Below are positions 32,670 to 43,256 of a stretch of DNA of 64,000 bases, one piece after another. Made by a program: the position numbers and the translations under genes. The notes below the pieces were generated by a model that made no database searches, was not told where the DNA came from, and saw nothing but the letters and a program-made list of their open reading frames with translations. Within the stretch, counting starts at the first letter, position 1. Each line of letters begins with the position of its first letter. Origin of the DNA: Orychophragmus violaceus (lineage: Eukaryota > Streptophyta > Magnoliopsida > Brassicales > Brassicaceae); assembly GCA_030180135.1 (NCBI GenBank), contig CM058230.1:64388580-64452579 (forward strand), read 5' to 3'.

Positions 32670-34710
32670 TGATTTGCCTGAAATTTGTCACCGGCCTGAA
32701 TTTCATCTTCAAAAGAACGGTAAACCTCCAATTCCAGCGTACTGGGTAGATCAGAAATCAAAGGAAGAGTTCTTCGAGTGGATTACGCGCCGAGTACGAT
32801 TCCCTGACGGTTACGCTTCAAATTTGCGTAATTGTGTTGACACTGAGGGGGACAAGTTCATCGAGATGAAGAGTCATGATTGTCATGTGGTGATGCAACG
32901 ACTACTGCCATTTGCGTTTGCTCATCTCCTCCCCAAAGATGTTCACAAAGCAATTGCCGCGGTAGGTTCCTTTTTCAGGGACATAACACGAGGTCCCTAA
33001 CGGCTGACGGCATTCGAACTTTGGAGGATAACATTCCTAAAATCCTGTGCAATCTTGAGAAGATATTTCCACCGTCGTTCTTTGATGTTATGGAGCATTT
33101 GCCCATTCACCTACCGGGAGAAGCTAGACTAGGTGGTCCGGTACAATATCGGTGGATGTATCCCTTCGAACGCTATATGTTCCACCTTAAGAAAAAGGTT
33201 AAGAACCCAGCTAAAGTTGAGGGTTCAGTTGCTGCTCAGTACCACAACGAGGAAGCGGCGACATTTTCCGGTTATTATTTCCCTTCACAAGTACGCACAA
33301 AGAGTCGGCGCCCGGCAAGAAACGATGACAGAGGTGAAAGACCATTTTCTCCTTCATCGGTTCCCAGTATTTTTCAACAAGTTGGCTGGTTAAGCGGTAA
33401 AGAAATAAAGCGACAATTAACGACCCAAGAACACGCCCACCTTCAAAAATATATTCTAAACAACTGCGAGGAAGTATTTGAGTACGAAAGGTATGTATAG
33501 TTTACTTCGTTTACATCATTGCATTTAAACTTCAGAATCACATGCAATTTTTTACCCTGGGTTGATTTTTATAGGTTATACATGGAGTCACTCCAACATC
33601 GTCATCCAGAGTTGAACGATAACGACCGTGAAGAGTGGAAAGACACATAATTTTGCGCTTGGTTGAAGTTTTATGTGAGTTTTGTATTTTCATTTAACCT
33701 TAAAGACAATAAATTTGGTCATTTACAAAAACGTTTTACATGCTATCTTTTAGGTGGAAACCGAAGTCAAATGTGGGCGCAGACCGGCAGATTGGTTAAT
33801 AGACATAGTCAACGGCCTCCACTACAACACAAAGTCTTATCCACGATATTTCACGAGGGGATATGCCTTTAAAGTGCATAAAGAAGGGTCCTCTAGAACG
33901 ACGGCTGAACACGGAGTCTCATCTACATCCGGCGAAGTTGTGTACAACAGTGTGCTCAAAGAAATACTTGAAGTCAAATACATCGGAAAGCTAGGCATGA
34001 GATGCGTGGTTTTTTTGTGCGATTGGTAGAACCCTATTAACGGGAGAGGTGTATCAATAGATGAGTTTGGCGTGACGTCTATACATTCGAATAGGAAGCT
34101 TCAAAAATTTGACCCCTTCATTATTGCATCTCAAGCAGACCAGGTATATAAACACGAATGTTTTCGCCTAGCTTTATTTTTTCATCATCGATCACGTGAT
34201 TATATAGAGCATCGTATGCTAGTTTCTCCTAACTAATATAGGTGAGTTACATCCCTTATCCTCGAGTAACATACAAGAACGATCCATGGATAACAGTTAC
34301 CAAAATTTATCCTCGAGGAAGAGTTCAAGGAGTTGAAGAACAAGAACCACTTCAAGCAAAGCAAAGTGATTACATAGCTCCGGTAGAAGAATCTCTTGAA
34401 GTTAATCTCGTCGTTGATTTTACTCATTTTGGGAACATTGTTCTCCATTCGGATTCCGAAGAAGAGAGGGGGGAATTCGACGACGACACAGATTCTATTT
34501 CAACGGACTACGATTCAGGAGATGATGCGGATTAATATTGTTGTAATAAGATATTTTAAATGGAACTAAAAAATTGTTACTGTTTTATGTGTGTTTGTCA
34601 TTTTTAATCTTTACTTTAATAATTAGGGAAATACTTATAAAACTTTTTATTTTTTGTAGTAGTTAATATCTTCTCAATAATAATTAAACGTTACAAGAAA
34701 ACGCTAACTT

Positions 34711-34786
34711 GACAGACAACCTTATTGGTTCTAACTATCCTTGTGACACTATCTGAGCGCGGGTTCGAATCCACGCGGAGCGAAAT
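34711..34786 (+). other. tRNA-like sequence 1 downstream of the transposase gene
   Basis: A perfect Pol III B box, GGTTCGAATCC (34762-34772), sits in a T-arm-like hairpin, with TGGTT (34726-34730) 37 bases upstream at the place of the tRNA D-loop end of the A box. The rest does not fold into a convincing cloverleaf, so it is a tRNA-derived relic or mimic rather than a working tRNA. A second copy with the same spacing is at 36189-36256. Confidence 0.5.
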
Positions 34787-34799
34787 TTGAACCCCTGTT

Positions 34800-35420
34800 T
34801 TTAATTTCCGACGGATTTCCAACGGATAGCCTATTTCCGTCATAAATCCGTCGGAAATTTCCGACGGATTACCGACAGCAACAAATATTTAGGGTTTAGG
34901 GTTTCAGACCCTAAAACATCTAATTGATTGAGCTCTCTTCTGCTATTGTTTATTGCTATGAATATTGAAAGACCTCATGATCGCAAAACTAATCTTATGC
35001 GTTATAACAAGAATATGAAATGTGTCGGATGAAATAACTTCTTAACGTACAATGTCGTTTATGGAAAGACTCAACCGTTCTTATCACCGATTTAGATAAT
35101 ATATATACATTATTGCATAAGTCAATTTATCCTAAATGTGATGAATACCACGTCTAATTTTAGTATAGTTGTTCAATAATCTACAAACCCTAACCCCTAA
35201 ACAAACCCTAAACATAACCTGTCGGAAATCCGTTGGAAAATTCCGACGGATTTCCGATGGTGATTAAATAAGATGTCGGAAATCCGTCGGAAATCAGTCA
35301 AAGGCTGCAATACCGCAGGCCTGTTAAACCCGAATCTTTCCTGCACGATTCATTGCAACGTCTCTTTATGTATTAATTTAATTTCCGACGGCTGCCTTCG
35401 GAAATTCCGTCGGAAAATAT
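34800..35420. repeat. Internal CCGACGG repeats between CACTA genes
   Basis: CCGACGGATTTCC and CCGTCGGAAA units at 34808-34875, 35218-35292 and 35383-35420. They are interspersed with unrelated AT-rich sequence and telomere-like AACCCTAAAC runs near 35190-35215. This subterminal-type array lies between two genes of the element, not at its end. Confidence 0.75.
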
Positions 35421-35482
35421 TGCATAAATATGTGCTCATTGTTTCAATTTACTCCACACTCTACGACTTCACAAACACTCAA

Positions 35483-36041
35483 ATGGATTTTGTCTATATG
35501 TCTCCTGAGAATCGCGATTCTTATATGCGGGAAATCCGTAAGCGTGGTCGGGGACATCTTCCTGTTCTTAACCCCTCTGGAGAAAACCGTTCTCTTTGGT
35601 TTGGATACCATGCAAGCATTTTGTGCGCCATCAGTAGAATCATCGAGAATCATTGGTCGGGGAGCAACGTCGTGTATTACACAATTCCGGACGACCTTAA
35701 AGCTGCATGGTTCAAACATTTTCTGGTAATTAATTATTCTTCTTATTAAGTTATTGTGAAGTCATTATTGATTTTTTTTTATTTTTAATTTACCATAACA
35801 GGATCACTACAATTTCACTCCTGAAAACCTCTTAAACGTCTGGCGGGAATTCCATAAGACCGCTAGACGTGTTTTCCAGACTAAAATGCGTCGTTTGAAG
35901 TCACTTGCGGAAAATGGCGGAGAAAAACCGGAGTGGATCCCCGCAAGGTCATGGAACCGTATGATCCGCAAGTGGAGGCAGACTGACGCAGAGAATTGGT
36001 TCGAAAACCAGTTTCCGAATTATAATAACCGAACTATCTAA
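35483..36041 (+). CDS. Short Transposase_24-like (TNPA-like) protein of the CACTA element
   Basis: Two exons: 35483-35725 (81 codons, MDFVYMSPENRDSY) and 35802-36041 (79 codons plus stop), joined in phase by a GT-AG intron. Total is about 160 aa. Motifs match the core of the plant Ptta/En/Spm family: a W-rich block (AAWFKHFLDHYNFTPENLLNVW across the splice), a basic helix (FQTKMRRLKSL) and EKPEWIPARSWNRMIRKW. TNPA-type proteins bind the subterminal repeats and regulate the element. It is a diverged, minimal version of the longer gene that follows at 36588, without the Pro-rich N-terminus and coiled-coil tail. It has no internal stops. It could be a fragment; the clean splice sites argue against that. 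Confidence 0.65.
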
Positions 36042-36188
36042 GTGTAACCCTTTAATTAAAACTGTAATGCTTGTAACAAAAATGTACTGCTTTGTTTTTA
36101 ATGAGGAATTAATGAAAGTTCGTTTTCAAAATAGTTAATGTCCTCATATAATTAAAACTGTACAGACATTACAATTAGTAACATCGAC

Positions 36189-36256
36189 ACACTGGTTAAG
36201 GTACGATATAAACATTATAACGGGCGCATGTTCGAATCCTGCTAGCGCATTGTAAA
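36189..36256 (+). other. tRNA-like sequence 2 downstream of the short TNPA-like gene
   Basis: TGGTTAAGG (36193-36201) and the B box GTTCGAATCC (36230-36239) are spaced exactly as in copy 1. The T-arm GCATG-TTCGAAT-CCTGC pairs at four of five positions. It lies about 150 bp after the stop of the preceding gene and just before a CCGACGG array. Confidence 0.5.
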
Positions 36257-36440
36257 TTTTCCGACGGATTTCCGACGGTAATTATGTGTCCGTCGTAAAT
36301 CCGTCGGAATATAAAATTTTACAAATTTTTTCGTTTTTGCACCGAACCATTTTCATTTAACCGCCAATTAATTGGACCGACTCGGAACCGACGGATTTCC
36401 GACGGAACTTTAATTGCCGTCGGAAATCCGTCGGTTTATA
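36257..36440. repeat. Internal CCGACGG repeats upstream of the long TNPA-like gene
   Basis: CCGACGGATTTCCGACGG at 36261-36278, CCGTCGTAAATCCGTCGG at 36289-36306, and a further block at 36386-36434. Together with 34800-35420 these flank both regulatory genes. Confidence 0.8.
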
Positions 36441-36587
36441 AAGAGATAATATCGATTAAACTTCTTCTTCCTCATTTTTATGCGATTTCTCTCTCTCTCT
36501 CCACCGCGAAACTCCGACTTCTCTCTACTATTTCTCGACGATTCCGGCCACCGATTTGCAATCCTGACCGCCCAAAGCATTAAGAAC

Positions 36588-38946
36588 ATGTAAGTTCCCT
36601 TTCTAACCGATCAAAAACGGAAAATACATGATTTTTAGGTTGTTAGAAGTTTGGATTTAGGATGCATGTAGTGAATAAGGTGTATTAGATCTTAGATTAT
36701 GGTTTGTGTAGTTAGATTTGTAGAATTTTTGTGGTTTACAACTCCTTAATTTCATGTACAAGTAATGAATTTTTTTTTAGTATAAATTTGATCCTAAAAC
36801 AATTTTTGTTTTTGTTTTTCATAATATTAAAAACGTTTTTTTAATTATTTGAAAACGTTTTTATGATTTGTAAGTTTTTTTATAAAATTATATAACATTT
36901 TTTATATTTTTATAAATTTTATACTAATTATGAAAAATGATTTTTTTAGTTTTAAATGTTAAGCATAGATTTTACAATTTTTTTAATTGAAAACTATAAT
37001 TGTATATTTTAAAACCTTTTTCTGATTTTTTTAAGATAAGAATTGTAATTATGAAAACATTTTTTGGGTTTTTTAAAATTTTCTTAAAAATTATCAATAT
37101 TTCGGATTTATAAACATTTAATATATATATTTTTAAAACGTTTTAACAATATATAAGTATTTTTAACTAATTATAAAAACTTTTGAATTTTGTTAAAATG
37201 ATATATTAGTTTTTTAATATTTTGAATAAATGAAAACTTTATTTTGTGTATTGTAGGTCGTACGACGAGTTCAAGGCTTTTTTGAGCCAGACCGATGAGT
37301 TGTTGCCGGGGAGCACTTCTCATACTCCTGTGGACCCCACTTCGCATCCTCCACCTCAGGCTGCTCCGACGAGATTGCCACCGCAACGCCGCTCTCGGTC
37401 GACTCAGGTCAGACCGACGCAGTCCGGGCCACAGCAGTCTACCCATGCTGGCAGCGACTCTATGTCCAACGTCGCAGCAACCCCGGACGACGATGCGCCA
37501 GCGACGATTGCACCGGAGATAGAGTTGCTGGTCGAACAGCCAGGGCGGGAGACTTTGAAACGGCTCCATCTGGATCCCTTTAACAACCCGGGGACGACTT
37601 GGTGAGTAGTTTTTAACTTTAACAATTTTTTTTTTTTTAAGATTTTGTTAACCGTTTGTTTAATTGACCAATGTTTTTATGAACTTTTACAGGTTCAATA
37701 TCACGTCCTCCAAGATCACCAAGTGTATTTTAGCGATGATGTGTAGCATGCTCCGTCATCCGTACCCGCAGTACGCGAAAATCCCAAGGTCCGAGCAGCA
37801 TAACTGGTTCCGGGCATTTGCGGTACGTACACTTATATTCAGTTTTTATCAAACTTTTGTTTTTTTAATCCATGCTAACGTTAATCTTTTTTTTTTAAAG
37901 CAAGAATACACTTGGGACAGGAACCTTACGGCCCAAGTGGAGAAGGCTTTCCACAAGAAGGCACGGTCCCATTACACTCACGTCATCAACGAGTGGAAGC
38001 AGAAGTGGATCCTAAAGGAAGACTCGAAGGGAGTCAACCCATCGCTGATTGAAGCGTTCAGCCACCACTGGATCAAGCCCACTACAACAGCAGATTCGGC
38101 GATGCATTCCCAGAACCGCAAGAGCGAGAGGGGCGGTATGGGAATGGCGACTCACAACGCGGGAGCTAAGAGCACCGCACAAAGAAAATTTGAATTTGTA
38201 AGTATTGCTTTATTCAATAGTGTTATTTATTGGATTTGACTAACCGTTTTTGTAATGTGCAGAAAGAAAAAACAGGAAAGGATCCAAATTTTGTTGAACT
38301 AACCAAGGAGGGCCACACGAACAAGTTCACGGGTCAGATCCAGGATCCGCTCGCTCGGAGAATCGTCGAATCAGCAAAGAGGCGAGTTGACGTGGTCCAG
38401 ACTCAATTATCTGAGGAGGTCGGTTCGACGGAGGAGGTAGTACCGTCACAAAGGATCAACGAGATCTTTCTTAAGGTAAGTTCGTTTGTTTACTCAAAAT
38501 TTACATAGAGGTTTTGTTTATTTTAATTGTTTAACTAATATTTGTTACTATACTTTGCAGGAAACGCAACGCAGGAAGGGCCGTGTTTTCGGTTTAGGAA
38601 ACATGGGGAAGCCTCGACTCCGCATTCACGCTTCCGACCTGAGAGCGACGTCTTCGCCGAAGCTCTGCGCGAGAAAGATGTGGAAATTGCAGCTCTTAAG
38701 GAGACCTTTGAAGCTCGGATACGAGAGGAAAGGGCCGAGAATGAAAGAAAGATGGCGGAGATGCAAGCACGGATCATGAACTTCATCCAGTTTGGCGGAA
38801 CTCCTCCAGGACAAGAATTGGACGGGACTGAGCGTGTAGCGGGACCAGGAGCGGGAACGGGAACGGGAGCATCAGCTACGGGTTCTGTTCAGGGGTTGGG
38901 AACGAGATTCGGACCCGGAAACGTTCCGGATCCCAATGTTATGTAA
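36588..38946 (+). pseudogene. Long Transposase_24 (TNPA-like) gene, six exons, one frameshift
   Basis: Plant Ptta/En/Spm family protein. The start codon is split by an intron: AT at 36588-36589 joins G at 37257. Further exons are 37257-37601, 37693-37822, 37901-38197, 38263-38475 and 38561-38946, all with GT-AG borders that keep phase (for example the W codon across 37601/37693). The N-terminus is Pro/Ser/Arg-rich; the core has SKITKCILAMM, WFRAFAQEYTWDRN, AFHKKARSHY and the NKFTGQIQDPLARR block. The C-terminus is a charged coiled coil (REERAENERKMAEMQARIM) with a Gly-rich end. In exon 6 the frame changes between about 38605 and 38625, so one indel probably disrupts this copy. The long first intron (36590-37256) is very AT-rich. 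Confidence 0.75.
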
Positions 38947-39084
38947 TTTTGAAAAACACTTTTATTTTATAAAATTAATACAAAATTTTTAAAATATTTC
39001 GTATATAAAATTTTTAGAAAAATAATTAATTATAAAATAATATATATTAAATATAATTTTTTTAAAAAAAAAATAATTTAATAC

Positions 39085-39433
39085 CCGTCGGAAAAAATCT
39101 ATCGGTTGACTGTCGGAAAATGTCGGTAAACCGTTTGTTAAGCCGTCAGTCCTACCTGTCGGAATACTGTCGGTAACAACCGTCGGTAAACCGTCGGTTT
39201 ACAACCGTCGGTAAACCATCGGTTAACAACCGTCGGTAAACCGTCGGTAAATTACCATCGGTTTGACGTCGGTTTTCTTCCTATCGGTATATTGTCGGTT
39301 CACCATCGGTTTTTGTGTTGTCGATAAGCCGTCGATAATCTGTCGGAATATTGCCTGTCGGAAAACTGTCGGAAAATATTGACGAATTTCCGACAGATTT
39401 TTTTTTACGACGCCGTGGAACCGACGGATTTGT
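39085..39433. repeat. CACTA right subterminal repeats
   Basis: Dense CCGTCGG, TGTCGG and CCGACGG units in both orientations, including a run of CCGTCGGTAAACCGTCGGT type repeats at 39178-39250. This matches the left array in kind. Confidence 0.88.
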
Positions 39434-39453
39434 CCTGTCGGAATGCCATAGTG
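39434..39453 (-). repeat. CACTA right terminal inverted repeat
   Basis: Read on the minus strand it starts CACTATGGCATTCCGACAGG. CACTA at the tip defines the superfamily. Three flanking bases, AAC, would be the target duplication; its partner was not found. Confidence 0.8.
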
Positions 39454-40442
39454 AACTCAAATATATAAAATATTTCTGTAAATATAAGCTGTAAAATGCA
39501 CATGTTTTTAAAATTTCTATTAGCAATAATTAAAATATTAGTTTTTAGTTTTTGCTTCAAGTCTTTTTTTTTATAAAATAAACATCTTTGTTGTTCCTTT
39601 TATGTTATTAAATTAAATTAAAAAATTAGTTACTTAAAAACAAAATTTATAAACTATAAGATTTATTTTCAATTTTAACATATAAATTAATAATATAATA
39701 ATTAACGTGTTTATAATTTTACTATCTACTAATATTACAAAACAAATATAAACTATATAATAATAACATCACCTAGACAACCAAATTGTTAACAAATCTC
39801 AAACATCCACATCTACTAATAAAATATATAATATATATATATATATTACACCCGTCCACGGGTAAATGAGAAGCATCACATTTTTAATATTTTGTCATAA
39901 TATGTTCAATAATATACATTTTTATAAATCAAATATAATTTCAATCCATAAACTGATAATTAAAAAACTAAAATTAGTCGGAAAAATAAAAGTTATTTCC
40001 AAATAAATTAAAATTCATTTTTACAATAAAGTATAAAACTAATAAAAATAAATTTTGTAAGTTTTTATAAAAAAATTCAAGTCTAAGAAAACATAATTTT
40101 TGTTCATGTTTTGGTTTCATTTTGGTTCCATTTTGTTTAATTTTTGAGTTTTCTTGCATATAGAACTTAGATGCATTTAGATTAAGGTTTTGCATGTTTT
40201 GTTGTCCTTGGTAGTGCTTTCTTATTATTTATAGGTTTTGGAGTTGTATGGAGTTTTGTGGTTAGTTACACATTTGTTCTTGGAATTACACATTTTGACA
40301 AGCTACAGAGGTGTTTAAAAGAAGCAGATTTGTTTTGTTCTTGGGTAAAACATCACGCTGGAGACAACACAAGTGAGCCCACCTTCGCTGAAGATTATCC
40401 AAGCCTAGGCCCAATCCTTGCCCCTCTTCCTCACTTGATTGT
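39454..40442. other. AT-rich region, probably 5' part of a long Ty3/gypsy LTR at its right end
   Basis: 39454-40000 is AT-rich without gene or clear element; it has a TA run at 39825-39846 and a short hairpin at 39850-39863. 40090-40442 is less AT-rich and probably continues across the Athila 2 insertion into 44453-45768, since the target duplication ATTGT joins them. No LTR start could be fixed. Confidence 0.4.
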
Positions 40443-41635
40443 TGATAGGTGTCAGGTTTTATCCTATATCTAACTGCAAGTGCACAGTTCAGTAGTCGTA
40501 GTATATAGGTATCGAATCCACAGGGACTCCGTATTGAATAGCTCAAGAATAGGAAATTAAACTAGGAAGAAAGCAATGTGATTGAATTAAAAGCAATGCA
40601 AGAAAGTAAACAGAAAGCAGAGATTATTGGTTGTAAAAGCAAGTTATTAAAAGCGCTAAGTCTAGGGCGTTCTCAGGAAATCAGACAAGCAGACAGTTCA
40701 TTCAGCAAGGATCTAATTAAGCACAGTTCTAGAACTCAAAACACAGATATAGAATTAACCAAATTCCTTTGCGATAATTCTCTAAGTCTAAGTGCAGCAA
40801 ACCAAACTTTCGTTTGCGAGAACTAACAGATTAAACTAGCATTAATCCCAAGTTTGATATGTTCACAATTATCCTAAACCAAACTTTCGTTTGCGAGAAG
40901 TTTAATTGCTCAACCTAATCAGTTCAGATTCCTAAACCCCACTTCCGTGACGTATTTAGCAACCTAAGATCTAGATTCTAATTGATCAGGTTAGAACTAG
41001 CTTTAAGCACAATTAGATTGAAGAACATATATAGTTATGAATCCTTGACTGAATTTAACAAGTCTAGCAAGTCATGAAATCCTATGTGAGAAACCCTAAA
41101 CCTAACAAAGAATCTACTCAGACATAGATAATGAAAACATAATCATATGATGAATAAATTGCATAGAAGATAAAGAATAAAAGGGGTTCGAAATCTTCTC
41201 CAAATACAAATGAAGTAAAGGTTCAGATCAGCCCCAAAAGCTCTAAAAATCCTCTGCTCTTAATTATGAAAGCGTAAGTAAATAAAACACCAAAAACTTA
41301 ATTATATAGGTCTAATCTCGGCCAGGGGCTTCTTTGTAAATATCAGGAACTTCTGGATCAGAGTGCAATATCTTGACTCTTCATAAACAGCCGAGTTTCG
41401 GCCCATCTCGCTGGTGCATCGATCGATGCTAGAGTGCAACGATCGACGCATTCTTCTGTTTCGGACAGTGAACTCTATCTCTCGGCCAAACACTCCAAAA
41501 ATCTCCAAAAAGTGTCATAATCACCAAGTATGCTCCAAACCTGATTATACCTGTAAAAGACTCTAAAAGAACACAAAAAGACACTAAAACACACTTATAT
41601 CATGGTCTAAAACTAGTAAAAACCATGATATATCA
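40443..41635 (-). repeat. Athila 2 3' LTR
   Basis: 1193 bp. The plus strand reads TGATAGGTGTCAGG to CCATGATATATCA. It includes the CGATCG palindrome pair at 41411-41452. Confidence 0.92.
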
Positions 41636-41650
41636 ACTCCCCCACACTTA
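41636..41650 (-). other. Athila 2 polypurine tract
   Basis: Minus strand AAGTGTGGGGGAGT next to the 3' LTR, identical to Athila 1. A further copy is at 41811-41824 and another at 42567-42580, matching the triplet spacing of Athila 1. Confidence 0.85.
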
Positions 41651-42679
41651 GCCTTTGCTTGCCCTCAAGCAAAACAGAGAATTAAAGCTTGGTGAAGAGG
41701 TTTGAAAACTCTTCAGAAACTCATTTCATCCTAGAAGCTACAATACTCAGATTCCCCTTGGTAAACCACTGAAAGAATCAATCACAGGATATCAAGACCA
41801 ACATGTACTTCCCCCACACTTAGCAACTGTCCTAAGTAAACTCCACAATCACATTCAAGCATTCAAATTCACCCTACTGACTTCTGCAAGTATTTAAGTG
41901 CGGTCTCACCTAAGGAGTATCGATCAAAGGGCACATGGATTCTTACCTTATCAGCTCTAGACCACCATACTACCTTTCTCTAGTCCCTTTCTTCTCTTTC
42001 CCTTCTTTAACAACTGATTTTTCCCACTTTGGGTATCATTTTTTTTTTTATCAGTGTTCTTCCCGTTATGGGGTGTACTTTGGACACATTCCATGGATAG
42101 CACAGGAGATAATAGGGGTCTCTACCACTCCTGTGACCACTTCGGAGTTACTAACTCATCCTCAGTTTATTATCTTTTTTTTTTTTACTTTATAGAAGGG
42201 GAGAAGGGAACTAAATAGGATAGGTTGACAGGCTGTGTCAGAACTAACAAGGGAATCCGACACAGAGTATACCAAGCCCTTAGGTGAGAAATCTAAGTCA
42301 GTATTAGGGTGAAGTCAGTAAAGGATCCTCTGATACCTGAAGTGACGTGGGTGTTCCCAGTAGGTTGATCTGTGATGGGGTTTTCTAATAGTCATAGATA
42401 GATCCTGCAACTTCATCCCAATGGTTACTTAAGTTCCTGCAAGTCTTGTAAATCTTCTCAGAAAATCATAGTTTCTTACTTAAACAATTTTGACTCAATA
42501 AAACAAAAAATTTTGAAAAATGGACTGACTCTTAAGAAAACAGAAAGATAAGCGTCAGTAGCACCTCCCCCACACTTAAGACACACTGTCCCCAGTAGTG
42601 TCAAGCGAAGGATCGGTAAAAAGAAAGAAAAATTGTTAAAGTTCTGTTTAGTTCTGTCGGGTTTACCTCTGTCGCTAAG

Positions 42680-42830
42680 CATCGATCGTTGCACTAAGTG
42701 CATCGACCGTTACTTGGCGATTATCGTGTATGGTCGATCGTTGCTCAGAACTGCAACGATCGCTGCAATGCGATTACGATCGTGTTGTGACGATCGACAC
42801 AGAAGTGCGTCGATCGACGCACTGCGAATC
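42680..42830. repeat. CGATCG palindrome cluster (Athila 2 internal)
   Basis: Sites at 42681 (GCATCGATCGTTGC), 42700 (GCATCGACCGTTAC), 42732 (GGTCGATCGTTGC), 42752 (GCAACGATCGCTGC), 42789 (TGACGATCGACACA) and 42806 (GCGTCGATCGACGC). The cluster is collinear with 2218-2345 of Athila 1 but with different flanking bases at several sites. Confidence 0.85.
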
Positions 42831-42993
42831 TGTCTGAGACCTGCAACCAGAAACTCACCAGAAACAAAAACAAACGTAAAATCCTAACAAAAACACCAAA
42901 AATTAAGTAGAAAAACACCAGTACCTAATGGTGGGTTGCCTCCCACCCAGCGCTTGTTTAAGGTCAATAGCTTGACCGGACGGACAAGATTTT

Positions 42994-43256
42994 TCAGGCA
43001 CCAGGAGCATTATCCAGAGGCAGAATCTGACCTCTTGGAATCTCGGCCTTAGCCCAATAATGTTTTACCCTCTGTCCATTCACAGCGAACTCATTTCCTT
43101 CCTTGCCGACTAGAATGACAGCTCCATATGGACGCACTTCTTTGATTGTGTAGGGACCGGACCATCTTGATTTTAGCTTACCTGGAAACAAATGCAAACG
43201 AGAGTTGTATAAAAGTACCTGATCATTAGGCTCAAACTGTCTAGAAATGATCTTCT
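42994..43256 (-). pseudogene. Athila integrase C-terminal fragment
   Basis: About 87 codons, reading without stop from the LTR border: KKIISRQFEPNDQVLLYNS, then LFPGKLKSRWSGPYTIKEV, and the Athila pol end IPRGQILPLDNAPGA before a stop. GPYTIKEV is the typical integrase C-terminal barrel motif. The fragment begins exactly at the inner end of the 5' LTR (43257), so a deletion removed everything from the primer site into integrase. Confidence 0.85.

Larger units (their letters stand above)
17068..34535 (+). pseudogene. CACTA TNPD-type transposase, interrupted and mutated
   Basis: Catalytic transposase of the CACTA element. Coding pieces are 17068-17532, 23997-25356, 32675-33490, 33575-33674, 33754-34143 and 34242-34535, with GT-AG introns between the last four. 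The first piece carries the transposase-associated domain (SWMDGPR, CPCSQC, HLYSVGF), the second the Transposase_21 domain (RWHAEHR, WPVILTPYNLPPSMC, HNLDVMHIEKN). Pieces from 32675 carry DUF4218 (FPPSFFDVMEHL, GGPVQYRWMYPFER) and then DUF4216 (DPFIIASQADQ), with an acidic tail. The gypsy insertion at 17533 and the copia at 25357 each rejoin in frame when one target duplication is removed. Defects are TGA at 24432 (CGA to TGA inferred), a one-base loss near 32984, TAA at 33648 and TAG at 34027. Confidence 0.88.
9290..39453 (+). mobile_element. En/Spm (CACTA) transposon split by three LTR elements
   Basis: A class II element. The right terminus reads, on the minus strand, CACTATGGCATTCCGACAGG (39434-39453). 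CCGTCGG or CCGACGG subterminal repeats occur at both ends. The coding part has a TNPD-type transposase (17068-34535) and two Transposase_24-like genes (35483-36041 and 36588-38946). Insertions at 9519-16795, 17533-23991 and 25357-32669 account for about 21 kb, leaving about 9 kb of CACTA sequence. All coding genes are on the plus strand. The left TIR was not located, so the element may be truncated or rearranged at that end. The transposase contains stops and frameshifts, so this copy is not autonomous. Confidence 0.85.

Noticed and set aside
34740..34786. Functional tRNA gene
   Set aside because: Only the T-arm and a partial A box fit; acceptor and anticodon stems do not pair.
35185..35220. 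Interstitial telomere repeat (AACCCTAA-like)
   Set aside because: Only a few imperfect units; not an array.
39846..39866. Possible Helitron 3' hairpin (ACCCGT/ACGGGT)
   Set aside because: The stem is good, but no CTRR terminus lies 10-12 bases away; only a TA run is there.
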